Positions 32,132 through 38,897 of a DNA stretch of 38,897 bases are shown here, in pieces. This DNA is from Aerococcaceae bacterium (GTDB taxonomy: Bacteria > Bacillota > Bacilli > Lactobacillales > Aerococcaceae): NCBI GenBank assembly GCA_030525795.1, contig JAUNEB010000011.1:1-38897 (forward strand), in the 5' to 3' direction. Every line of letters starts with the position of its first letter. The stretch's first letter is position 1. The position numbers were made by a program, and so were the translations under genes. Below the pieces are notes generated by a model. The model did no database searches and had not been told where the DNA came from. It saw only the letters and a list, made by a program, of their open reading frames with translations.

Positions 32132-33592
32132 TTAATAACCGAGTTGTTGCGCTAATTGCAACAGTACATATTCTTGCCCTTTAGCTGCTGAAAATTGCGC
32201 ACCGATTGGCAAGCCGTTTGGCGCTGTGTATGTTGGCAAACTAATGGACGGTTGTCCCGCGATATTTTGCAAGAAATTAAACGGCGTCAACGTCATTCCT
32301 TTATCAAACATTTTCCAAATGAGCGCCAATTTTTCCGAAAAAGTAAGCTGTTCAATCGCTGACGCACTCGGTCGAATTGCTTTGTCCATATCTAACGATT
32401 GATGCAACGGCGCCACGTCAGAAGCCGACGGCACTAACCACACATCAAAAGTATCATAAAAATCATGTAACTGCGCTGAAAGCTTGTCGTAGCGCGCTAA
32501 CAACCGCGAATAATCCACCGCCGAAACAGACAAACCCAACTGATAAATGGCCCACGTCGTCCATTCAACATCATTAACGGTCAGTGGGCGTTGTAGTTGC
32601 TGCTCAATTCCATAAAACATCGCCGCAGTTTCCACACCATTCACGACAAAATAATCGTCCCAAGCCGTTTTGCCGTCTATATTAGGCGCCGCTTCGACTA
32701 CGATATGCCCTAGTTGTCGCAAACGTTCTACGGTTTGTTGAACGGCTTGAATGGCACGCTCGCTGACTGGCACATCAATCGGCGGTTGCGTCGAATAGGC
32801 AATGCGCAACGGTCTATCTAACGGACACAACGTTGTCTGGGGGATTTTTGGTACCATAAAAGGCGCTTCATATTGTTCTGTCTGCAAACATTTGAGCAAT
32901 TCCCATGTGTCACGCACACTTTTTGTTAGGGCAAAATTGACCGAAGACCCTTGCCAACCACGATAGCTGCCTTTGCCAACAGGAATTCGCCCGCGCGAAG
33001 GTTTCAAACCGATTAAGCCGTTGAAACTTGCAGGAATACGAATAGAGCCGCCGCCATCGCTCGCCGTTACAATCGGAACAATGCCCGCTGAAAGAGCCGC
33101 TGCTGCTCCGCCGCTTGAGCCACCCGCATTGCGCGTTACATCTAGCGGCAAATTAACTGCGCCATTTGCATGGCTATCGCTAATATTTTTGAACCCAAAT
33201 TCAGGCGTATTCGTGCGCCCTACCACAACAAAACCCGCTGCTTCAATCGCTTGAACAAAACAATCCGTGTGCGCACTACGAAAATCTTGAAATAGCGCCG
33301 AACCTTCTGTCGAACGTTCGCCAGCTTGATGTTGTCCCAAATCTTTCAACAAAATCGGCACACCCCAAAAAGTTGGCAATTGTTCTTTTTGCGCGGCGGA
33401 AAGTGTCTGAAAATGGGCATCGTATTGTGCAGCCAATTCGCGCGCAGACTGAGCTTGCACTACCGATACTGCGTTCAAAGTCGGATTCAATTGCTCAATA
33501 TTATGCAGCGCCCGTTCAACCAACTCCAAAACCGTCACGCGCCCTTGTTTAATTGCTTGCGCATAATGCAGCGCATCTTGCGTAAATAACAT
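32132..33592 (-). CDS. Amidase-signature enzyme in the thiamin-precursor transporter operon
   Basis: 486 residues, full length for the GatA-like amidase family. The Ser-cisSer-Lys triad is present: K83 in PILLKDLG, S159 in NAGGSSGGAAAAL and S183 in SDGGGSIRIPAS. No GatB or GatC gene is near, and the C-terminal part (GLPIGAQFSAAKGQEYVLLQLAQ) is that of free-standing amidases. The ATG overlaps the stop of the ABC ATPase gene by one base (TAATG), so it is tied to the transporter. In Bacillus the equivalent context has YlmB, an M20-type deformylase of N-formyl-aminomethylpyrimidine; this enzyme may do that job with another fold. That role is inference. Confidence 0.92.
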   Translation of the reverse strand: MLFTQDALHYAQAIKQGRVTVLELVERALHNIEQLNPTLNAVSVVQAQSARELAAQYDAHFQTLSAAQKEQLPTFWGVPILLKDLGQHQAGERSTEGSALFQDFRSAHTDCFVQAIEAAGFVVVGRTNTPEFGFKNISDSHANGAVNLPLDVTRNAGGSSGGAAAALSAGIVPIVTASDGGGSIRIPASFNGLIGLKPSRGRIPVGKGSYRGWQGSSVNFALTKSVRDTWELLKCLQTEQYEAPFMVPKIPQTTLCPLDRPLRIAYSTQPPIDVPVSERAIQAVQQTVERLRQLGHIVVEAAPNIDGKTAWDDYFVVNGVETAAMFYGIEQQLQRPLTVNDVEWTTWAIYQLGLSVSAVDYSRLLARYDKLSAQLHDFYDTFDVWLVPSASDVAPLHQSLDMDKAIRPSASAIEQLTFSEKLALIWKMFDKGMTLTPFNFLQNIAGQPSISLPTYTAPNGLPIGAQFSAAKGQEYVLLQLAQQLGY

Positions 33593-34323
33593 TATTCTCC
33601 TCCTAACACCGTCAACAACTGTTGCTTATACGCCAAAAATTCCGGCTGAAAAATCAACGCTCCGAAATCTGTTTTGTCTAATTCAATCGGCAATTCTAAA
33701 ATCATGCGGCCTGGCTTGCCTGCGATGACATAAATTTTGTCGGCTAATAATAGCGCTTCGTCCACATCATGCGTAATCAATAACGTCGACCATTGTTGCG
33801 CTTGGCGATAACGATTGAACCATTGATACATTTGGCGGCGCGTAATCGCATCGAGCGCCCCGAACGCTTCATCCAACAGCACCCACTCGCGTTCAAAACA
33901 AGCCGTCCGCAAAAAAGCAACACGCTGACGCATCCCACCACTCAATGCGCTTGGATAGTGATGTGCCCATTCTGACAACCCCACTTCTTCCAACAACGCC
34001 AACGCTTTTTGGTTGGCAACTGCTTTGGAATCGCCTTTAATCAATAGAGGCAATGCAACGTTGCCGAGTACCGTTTTGTGTTGAAAAAGCATGTCTTTTT
34101 GAAGCATGTAGCTGATTTTGCCTGCAATATGCGGCGAGTCGTCAATCGTAATGTGTCCTGTTTGCAACGCCAATTTTGAGGCGATTAAGTTGAATAGCGT
34201 ACTTTTTCCGACGCCGCTGGCACCCAATATTGCTACCGTTTGGCCTTTTTCGACGGATAAGTTGAGCGTATCCAGCACGGGGTAGTCGTTGTAGCGATAC
34301 GAGACATCTTTTACTTTTAACAT
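33592..34323 (-). CDS. ABC transporter ATPase (ThiZ/SsuB-like)
   Basis: 243 residues. Walker A GASGVGKST (about 34-42), Q-loop YMLQKDMLF, signature ALSGGMRQR, Walker B WVLLDEAFGALDA and switch His in LITHDVDEALLLAD are all intact. It belongs to the SsuB/TauB/ThiZ group. Three bases after the binding-protein gene. Powers uptake of, probably, a thiamin pyrimidine precursor, judged by the TPP riboswitch and the ThiY-like partner. Confidence 0.93.
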   Translation of the reverse strand: MLKVKDVSYRYNDYPVLDTLNLSVEKGQTVAILGASGVGKSTLFNLIASKLALQTGHITIDDSPHIAGKISYMLQKDMLFQHKTVLGNVALPLLIKGDSKAVANQKALALLEEVGLSEWAHHYPSALSGGMRQRVAFLRTACFEREWVLLDEAFGALDAITRRQMYQWFNRYRQAQQWSTLLITHDVDEALLLADKIYVIAGKPGRMILELPIELDKTDFGALIFQPEFLAYKQQLLTVLGGE

Positions 34324-34326
34324 GCG

Positions 34327-35292
34327 TTACTCCAAGTAATCATTTGAAAAAAGAACTTCCTTCGTCAAGTCTTTTTCAATGAGTTTTTGTTCGAACAGCC
34401 ATTGATAAAACGCATTCCAGCGACTTTCTTCAATGTGTCCCCATTTGGACGCGTCGCTTGCGTAGTGTTCACTGAGCCATTTTTGTGAGGCAACCACAAA
34501 GTCGCGTTGATCTTTCAATTCAGGCGCCGCTTCGATCAAAATATCGGCCGCTTCTTCAGGATGTTCCATCGCGTATTGATAACCTTTTTTGATTGCAGAA
34601 AGGATTTTCTTCGCTTGTTCAGCATTTTTCGCTAAATAATCATTGTTGGCAATAATCACTGGCGAATAAAAATCCAGCGCGTCAGAGTAATCACGCAAAT
34701 TGAAATAATGGGTGGCTACTTGCTGATGTTCCGCCATAATGCCGTCCCAAGCGTAGTACACCCACGCGCTATCAAATTGTTTGGTGACTAACCCGACGAC
34801 GGAATTATCTGCTTGATTGGGTACTAATTTTACTTTGTCAAATTCAGAAACAATCGCTTGCAACATCGCCAATTCAATCGGGTCATTCCATGTACCGTAG
34901 CTGCGGTCTGCCATCAACGCCGGCTCTGTGATGCCCGCTTCTTTTGCCGAAATGACGCCAGACGTATTATGTTCGATAATCGCCGCCACCGCTGTTACAG
35001 GCAATCCCCCTGCAAAACGGTTCGCTAATGAATCTTGGAAACTAATACCGAACGGCGCTTTGCCTAACCCAATCAATTCGGTCGTGCTACCTTCTGGTGG
35101 ACGTTTGACATCTAATTCAATCCCGACTTCTGCAAAATAACCCTTCGCTTGCGCCACATATAAGCCGGTGTGATTCGTATTCGGCACCCAATCCAAAATA
35201 AACTCCACTTTTTCTAGCGGTGCTGCCACACTTGTTTGCACCGGCAAAAATGCTACAACTAACGTCAATAATAAAGTCATCCATTTTTTCAT
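34327..35292 (-). CDS. ThiY-like substrate-binding protein (NMT1/THI5 family)
   Basis: 321 residues with a signal peptide (MKKWMTLLLTLVVAFLPVQT, cleavage near SVAA). The mature start VEFILDWVPNTNHTGLYVAQAKGYFAEVGIEL is the hallmark of ThiY/THI5-like proteins that bind aminomethyl- or hydroxymethyl-pyrimidines. As with the sugar-binding protein in this window, there is no lipobox cysteine, so how it stays at the surface is unclear. The start overlaps the permease stop by four bases (ATGA). Ligand inferred from family and riboswitch. Confidence 0.9.
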   Translation of the reverse strand: MKKWMTLLLTLVVAFLPVQTSVAAPLEKVEFILDWVPNTNHTGLYVAQAKGYFAEVGIELDVKRPPEGSTTELIGLGKAPFGISFQDSLANRFAGGLPVTAVAAIIEHNTSGVISAKEAGITEPALMADRSYGTWNDPIELAMLQAIVSEFDKVKLVPNQADNSVVGLVTKQFDSAWVYYAWDGIMAEHQQVATHYFNLRDYSDALDFYSPVIIANNDYLAKNAEQAKKILSAIKKGYQYAMEHPEEAADILIEAAPELKDQRDFVVASQKWLSEHYASDASKWGHIEESRWNAFYQWLFEQKLIEKDLTKEVLFSNDYLE

Positions 35293-36041
35293 TGTTTATC
35301 TTCCTTTCTCTTTAACTGCCAAGGCAATGCTAGACGCTCGATTAACGATACGCCGCTCATTCCTAATAAACTAATTACCGAAATTACTAAAATTACAGCA
35401 AACATTTTGTCGTAAGCAAACGCACGCTTCGTTTGAATCATGTAGACGCCCAATCCTTGAAAGCCGCCTAACCATTCGGCAACGACAGATCCTACAAACG
35501 CATACGAAACACTCACTTTTAGCCCCGCAAAAAAATACGGCAAACTAAACGGAAGTTTGACATGCCACAAAATTTGGCGTTTCGATGCGCCCATGAGCCG
35601 TAACAAGTCAATCGCTTCTTGATCGCATTGCGCAAACCCACTCAAAATACTCATCACGACTGGAAACAGCGTCGTCAACGCTACTAAGACGATTTTTGGG
35701 GTCATTTCATATCCTAATGCCAACACCAAAATCGGCGCAATCGCCACCGTCGGAATCGTCTGTGAAATGATCAATAGCGGGTAGAGCGCCGCATGAACCA
35801 ACCGCCAACAATCCATCCAAATTGCTAGCACAAATGCAATGCCAACACCAATCAATAAGCCCGCTAGCGCTTGTACGAGCGTTACTTGGCTATGAAACAG
35901 TAAATTTTGCCAATCTTTGCCTAATGCAACGATGATTTGGCTCGGCACCGGCAACACAAAAGGCGGCAACCACTTGAGATGACCCGCTAATTCCCACAAC
36001 AAAATGCCACTAACGACACTAATCAATGAATGTTTTTTCAT
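35289..36041 (-). CDS. ABC transporter permease (ThiX/SsuC-like)
   Basis: 250 residues, six hydrophobic segments. The EAA-type loop is LLRLMGASKRQILWHVKLPFSLPYFFAGLKV; the start MKKHSLISVVSGILLWELAGHLKWLPPFVLPVPSQI is typical of the SsuC/TauC/ThiX family. RBS AAGGAGG. First gene of the operon, 70 bases after the TPP aptamer. Confidence 0.92.
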   Translation of the reverse strand: MKKHSLISVVSGILLWELAGHLKWLPPFVLPVPSQIIVALGKDWQNLLFHSQVTLVQALAGLLIGVGIAFVLAIWMDCWRLVHAALYPLLIISQTIPTVAIAPILVLALGYEMTPKIVLVALTTLFPVVMSILSGFAQCDQEAIDLLRLMGASKRQILWHVKLPFSLPYFFAGLKVSVSYAFVGSVVAEWLGGFQGLGVYMIQTKRAFAYDKMFAVILVISVISLLGMSGVSLIERLALPWQLKRKEDKQ

Positions 36042-36110
36042 ACATAAAAAATAACCTCCTTATTCTATCACACACAGAGTAAGCAAGTTTTTTTGAATAT
36101 TTCAAAAAAA

Positions 36111-36190
36111 GCCACATCCCTACGTAGGTACTAACCTAATCAGGTACGAAGAGTTCGGCAAGCCGTCTCAGCCATAAAGGCACCCCTTGT
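36111..36190 (-). promoter_or_regulatory. TPP riboswitch (THI element)
   Basis: The minus strand carries the conserved parts in order: AGGGGTGCC, GGCTGAGA, ACCTGATTAGGTTAGTACC and CTACGTAGGGA, the standard thiamin-pyrophosphate aptamer. P1 is short (CACA with TGTG), and a run of seven T begins directly after it, followed by an A-rich stretch that can pair with those T. It represses the transporter-amidase operon when TPP is high. Confidence 0.95.
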
Positions 36191-36201
36191 GATATGCCTT
36201 C

Positions 36202-36230
36202 ATTGTAACATATCTCCTCTACCCCTTCAA
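36202..36230 (-). promoter_or_regulatory. Promoter of the TPP-controlled operon
   Basis: Minus strand: -35 TTGAAG (plus 36225-36230), 17 bp, extended -10 TGT-TACAAT (plus 36202-36207). Transcription starts just before the aptamer. Confidence 0.75.
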
Positions 36231-36239
36231 GACAAATGC

Positions 36240-36272
36240 CAAAAAGGTTTGCACATAAACGTACAAACCTTC
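36240..36272 (-). terminator. Terminator of pbuX-xpt
   Basis: AAGGTTTG (36244-36251) pairs with CAAACCTT (36264-36271), then five T on the minus strand. A second weak hairpin AATAAGAA/TTCTTATT lies nearer the xpt stop, at about 36321-36346. From 36042 to 36343 there is no gene, only the riboswitch, its promoter and these hairpins. Confidence 0.8.
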
Positions 36273-36343
36273 GTAAAAATTGTTCTGTGAAAATTATAAC
36301 AAACTCCCTATCAAACTTCAATAAGAACTTAGAATCATTCTTA

Positions 36344-36922
36344 TTATTTTTCTAGAAAGACAATTTGCTCATTTTCCAATGACGCAATGCGACAAATGGA
36401 ATGAATCGGAATACCCGTTGCTTCCAATTTAGCGCGGCCTGCTTGGAATGATTTTTCGATACAAATGCCGATGCCTGCTGGTGTTGCGCCAGCTTGACGC
36501 ACTAATTCAATTAAGCCCAATGCCGCTTCGCCATTCGCCAAAAAGTCATCAATTACTAACACCACATCATCTTTTGACAAATATTGTTTCGAAATAATAA
36601 CGCGACTCGTCACATTTTTGGTGTAACTATGCACATCGACTTCGTAGCGCTCTTGATTCGCCAATGTCGACGGCTGTGTTTTTTTGGCAAAAAGCATCGG
36701 AACTCCGAGCAAGCCTGCCGTTACAATCGCAGGCGCAATGCCAGACGCTTCAATCGTCAATACTTTCGTGATGCCCGCATCTTTGAACGTTTCGTAAAAC
36801 TCTTTACCAATTTCTTGCATGACATTTGGGTCAATTTGATGATTCATGAACGAATCGACTTTCAAAACGTTATTCGGAAACACTTTCCCGTCTTGTAAAA
36901 TTCTTGCTTTCAAATATCCCAT
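36344..36922 (-). CDS. xpt: Xanthine phosphoribosyltransferase
   Basis: 192 residues from the ATG before GYLKARILQDGKVFP, with AAGGAG upstream; the longer frame would reach into pbuX. VLKVDSFMNHQIDP and TIEASGIAPAIVTAGLLGVP are Xpt signatures, and the PRPP-binding loop is VVLVIDDFLANGEAALGL. It converts xanthine and PRPP to XMP. Ten bases after pbuX, its transporter partner; the order pbuX-xpt is reversed relative to Bacillus xpt-pbuX. Confidence 0.97.
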   Translation of the reverse strand: MGYLKARILQDGKVFPNNVLKVDSFMNHQIDPNVMQEIGKEFYETFKDAGITKVLTIEASGIAPAIVTAGLLGVPMLFAKKTQPSTLANQERYEVDVHSYTKNVTSRVIISKQYLSKDDVVLVIDDFLANGEAALGLIELVRQAGATPAGIGICIEKSFQAGRAKLEATGIPIHSICRIASLENEQIVFLEK

Positions 36923-36932
36923 AATAAACTCC

Positions 36933-38246
36933 TTATTTTTTGGCAGGAAGTGCAATGTTTAAGATTAACGCTGCCAATGTTCCTGTTGAAATACCTGAAG
37001 ATAAAATCATTTTGACTGCTTCTGGCAAATGCGCTAACACATCTGGACGAACGGTTACGCCAATCCCTAACGCAAACGCCACTGAAATAATTAACAATTC
37101 GCGGTCGCCCAAATGAATCGCAGATAAAGCTTTCAAACCTTGAGCTGCTACTAACCCGAACATGATGACTCCAACGCCACCCAAAACAGGTTGCGGCATC
37201 ACAGAAATTAACGCAGATAATTTAGGAAACACCCCTAATATGGTCAAGATAATTCCCGCCACAATCATCACGTGCGTACTTGCAACTTTTGTTAAAGCAA
37301 TTAAGCCAACGTTTTGTGAGAAGGCTGTGTTTGGACCCGCTCCAAAAATACCCGAAATCATTGAGCCGACGCCGTCTGCTAATACCCCAGCCGCTGCACG
37401 TTCGCTCGATACTTTGACGCGTGACGCTTCGCCAATCGCCATCATAATTCCGACTGTCCCAATGGTTGAAACAATATACGCAGGCACGAATGACAACGTA
37501 GACGCCAAGTCAAAATGAAACCCGTAACGCAAGACGTTTGGAATTGCAATCCAGTCTGCTTTTGCGACAACGGACAAATCGACCATCCCTAACGGAATAC
37601 ATACAATATAACCGAACACCATACCGATGAATACAGATGCTGTACTCAACATCCCTTTTCCAAAATGCGTCAACAACAATGTGAATAACATAATGACAAA
37701 TGCAACACTAATATTTTTGATAGAACCGTAGTCCGCAACGCCGTAACCACCCGCAGCCCAGTCAATACTTACTGGCAACAACGTGACCCCGATTAACGAC
37801 ACGACAATCCCTGTAATCAACGGTGGGAAAAATTTCATTAACGGCTTAATAAAACGGCTTAGAATAATTTCCACAAAAGAACCTGTAATCGTCGCCGCAA
37901 CAATCCCTGCTACCCCGAATTTTGCACCGACACTAATCGACGGATTCACAAACGTAAAGTCCGTTCCCATCATCCCCGCAACGCGTGAGCCGATTGGGCC
38001 GATACCTTTAGATTGAATGATTGTCGTAATTCCTGATGCAAAAATCGTCGCACCAATCATAAATGACGTTTCTTCTGGACTAAACTTCAACACACTTCCA
38101 ATAACGAGCGGAACTGCAATAATTCCCGCAAACGCCGCTAAAATATGTTGCAACGCTAAAATTAACGTTACGCCAAAAGGTGGTTTATCATCAATTCCGT
38201 AAACCATTTCTGATGTTTCTACATTGACAACTTCTTCTTGTGACAT
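36933..38246 (-). CDS. pbuX: Xanthine permease, NCS2 (uracil/xanthine permease) family
   Basis: 437 residues with 12-14 membrane segments. NCS2 signatures include PPFGVTLILALQHILAAFAGIIAVPLVIG at the N-terminus, SKGIGPIGSRVAGMMGTDF, and FGAGPNTAFSQNVGLIALTKVAS, the QN-containing NCS2 motif. The conserved early His in LQHILA is present. RBS AGAGGTG. Promoter at 38307-38335; no purine riboswitch is seen in the leader. Paired with xpt, so xanthine is the likely substrate. Confidence 0.96.
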   Translation of the reverse strand: MSQEEVVNVETSEMVYGIDDKPPFGVTLILALQHILAAFAGIIAVPLVIGSVLKFSPEETSFMIGATIFASGITTIIQSKGIGPIGSRVAGMMGTDFTFVNPSISVGAKFGVAGIVAATITGSFVEIILSRFIKPLMKFFPPLITGIVVSLIGVTLLPVSIDWAAGGYGVADYGSIKNISVAFVIMLFTLLLTHFGKGMLSTASVFIGMVFGYIVCIPLGMVDLSVVAKADWIAIPNVLRYGFHFDLASTLSFVPAYIVSTIGTVGIMMAIGEASRVKVSSERAAAGVLADGVGSMISGIFGAGPNTAFSQNVGLIALTKVASTHVMIVAGIILTILGVFPKLSALISVMPQPVLGGVGVIMFGLVAAQGLKALSAIHLGDRELLIISVAFALGIGVTVRPDVLAHLPEAVKMILSSGISTGTLAALILNIALPAKK

Positions 38247-38306
38247 TGTACACCTCTAATTTTAATTTTTTTCACGCGAGTGGATTTCCTGTCGCTTGAT
38301 ACGTTC

Positions 38307-38335
38307 ATTGTACCTTGTTCAAAAAGGTTTATCAA
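38307..38335 (-). promoter_or_regulatory. Promoter of pbuX-xpt
   Basis: Minus strand: -35 TTGATA (plus 38330-38335), 17 bp, -10 TACAAT (plus 38307-38312). A CGTTC half-site overlaps the downstream edge of the -10. Confidence 0.75.
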
Positions 38336-38358
38336 TGTTTTTGTTGATTTTTATAGGT

Positions 38359-38377
38359 CGAACGCAAGTAACGTTCG
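38359..38377. repeat. Inverted repeat upstream of pbuX (PurR-box-like half-sites)
   Basis: CGAACG (38359-38364) and CGTTCG (38372-38377) are perfect inverted arms separated by seven bases, about 24 bp upstream of the pbuX -35. The CGAAC core recalls the PurR box, but the spacing differs from the usual 16-17 bp arrangement. Confidence 0.5.
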
Positions 38378-38385
38378 TGTTTTAT

Positions 38386-38422
38386 TAAAAAATAGCCTCC
38401 ACTATATTTCGTGGAAGCTATT
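38386..38422 (-). terminator. Terminator of the LPXTG protein gene
   Basis: Minus strand AATAGC..TCCAC pairs with GTGGA..GCTATT around an AT-rich loop, then six T. A further 9-bp hairpin (CAACTTATG/CATAAGTTG, 38423-38456) lies between it and the stop codon. Confidence 0.85.
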
Positions 38423-38500
38423 CAACTTATGTAGAAGATTTAACTCGCATAAGTTGTTAAAAGTGAGAATGTATATTTTTGTGTGTGAATTAGAGGAAGA

Positions 38501-38897
38501 TTATTTTTCTTCTTCTTTTTTCTTTAATCCCATTGCTAACATCATTGCAGACAAGCTTGCGATTGCTGCTAATGGAAGCAAGTTCATTTGGCTTTCGCCA
38601 GTGTTTGGTAACATTGCACCTGATTGGCGTGTGATTGGTTTTGGTTGTGTGCCAACAACATTCAAATCTCTTACTGGGATGAAGTTTGAGCCATTAGTGC
38701 TGTTGCTTTGATTGCCGCCACCGTTGTTATTTGTGTTGGTGTTTGTGCTATTGCCACCACCATTGTTGTTGGTGTTGGTATTTGTTCCACCGTTGTTGCC
38801 ACCATTAGTGTTTGTATTGGTGTTTGTACCTTGACTGTCACGTCCTGGCTGACCTGGTTTGCCTGGTTCACCCGCTGGTCCTTGTGGTCCAGTTGCG
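38501..38897 (-). CDS. LPXTG-anchored surface protein with collagen-like and Asn/Thr/Gly-rich linker (3' part only)
   Basis: The last 131 codons of a gene whose 5' part lies beyond the window. The visible product begins with a collagen-like stretch (GPQGPAGEPGKPGQPG), continues into an Asn/Thr/Gly-rich low-complexity linker built of repeated TNTNT and NNNGGG units, then a short spacer (FIPVRDLNVVGTQPKP) and a full sortase signal: LPNTG, a hydrophobic segment (LLPLAAIASLSAMMLAMGL) and the charged tail KKKEEEK. Sortase A would attach it to peptidoglycan after the Thr. Collagen-like tails are common in surface adhesins; the N-terminal domains needed to name it are not here. Confidence 0.9.
   Translation of the reverse strand, partial: ATGPQGPAGEPGKPGQPGRDSQGTNTNTNTNGGNNGGTNTNTNNNGGGNSTNTNTNNNGGGNQSNSTNGSNFIPVRDLNVVGTQPKPITRQSGAMLPNTGESQMNLLPLAAIASLSAMMLAMGLKKKEEEK

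Noticed and set aside
36136-36321. 61-residue minus-strand open frame before the thiamin transporter
   Set aside because: It lies across the TPP aptamer, its promoter and the xpt terminator and has no ribosome site.
38247-38500. Purine riboswitch before pbuX
   Set aside because: I looked for the conserved junction sequences of the purine aptamer on the minus strand and did not find them.
38280-38711. 143-residue plus-strand open frame opposite the LPXTG gene
   Set aside because: It runs through the pbuX promoter, a terminator and antisense to the sorting signal, has no ribosome site, and is explained by the repeat-rich gene on the other strand.

Overview
The window comes from a low-GC Gram-positive (Firmicutes), most likely the order Lactobacillales. 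The support is: AGGAGG-type ribosome sites, the gpsB-rnpB-ypsC order, a class B RNase P RNA, a rplM-rpsI pair with an L13-type leader, an LPXTG surface protein, and a SAM-III (SMK box) riboswitch before metK, a class known mainly from Lactobacillales. I cannot name the genus. There is no phage, insertion sequence, CRISPR array or origin. It reads as chromosomal core with a few accessory modules.

Layout. 1-3000 (minus): a membrane-anchored zinc-ribbon protein with a degenerate beta-lactamase-like domain, and a nucleoside-recognition-type membrane protein. 3-8.3 kb (plus): HI0933-type flavoprotein, PLP aminotransferase overlapping a 4-oxalocrotonate tautomerase, an XRE/DUF3278 pair, a DadA/ThiO-like oxidase and mscL. 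8.3-9.6 kb: a PlcR-like (RRNPP-type) regulator divergent from a 39-codon TTG-started peptide gene, then an unusual tRNA-Val. 9.7-15.7 kb (minus): a sugar ABC transporter without its ATPase, a LacI repressor, a HAD phosphatase and an M42 peptidase. 15.7-20.7 kb (minus): DUF4298 protein, DD-carboxypeptidase, rpsI/rplM, RlmI-like methyltransferase, metK. 20.7-26.1 kb: orphan membrane protein, deoC, rsmE, prmA, gpsB, rnpB, ypsC. 26.1-32 kb: an unknown secreted protein overlapping a HAD phosphatase that overlaps an RNase HI-like gene, a helical-repeat protein, a SemiSWEET-like protein, pta and htrA. 32.1-36.3 kb: a TPP-riboswitch-led operon of permease, ThiY-like binding protein, ATPase and amidase. 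36.3-38.9 kb: pbuX-xpt and the 3' end of an LPXTG protein gene.

The strongest candidate for an undescribed system is the peptide/regulator module at 8312-9429. The peptide has a basic start, a hydrophobic core and a Gly/Pro-rich tail, its own promoter, ribosome site and terminator, and shares an approximately 145-bp promoter region with the regulator. It is missed by ordinary ORF calling because it is short and begins with TTG. A second candidate is the amidase translationally coupled to the thiamin-pyrimidine transporter, where an unrelated deformylase (YlmB) acts in Bacillus. Also notable are long inverted repeats at the XRE/DUF3278 and prmA/gpsB promoters, binding proteins without lipoprotein cysteines, and an unexplained strip with its own terminator after rpsI.

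All calls come from reading the sequence; no database search was run. Several starts are moved inside the longest open frame to match ribosome binding sites and family start points.
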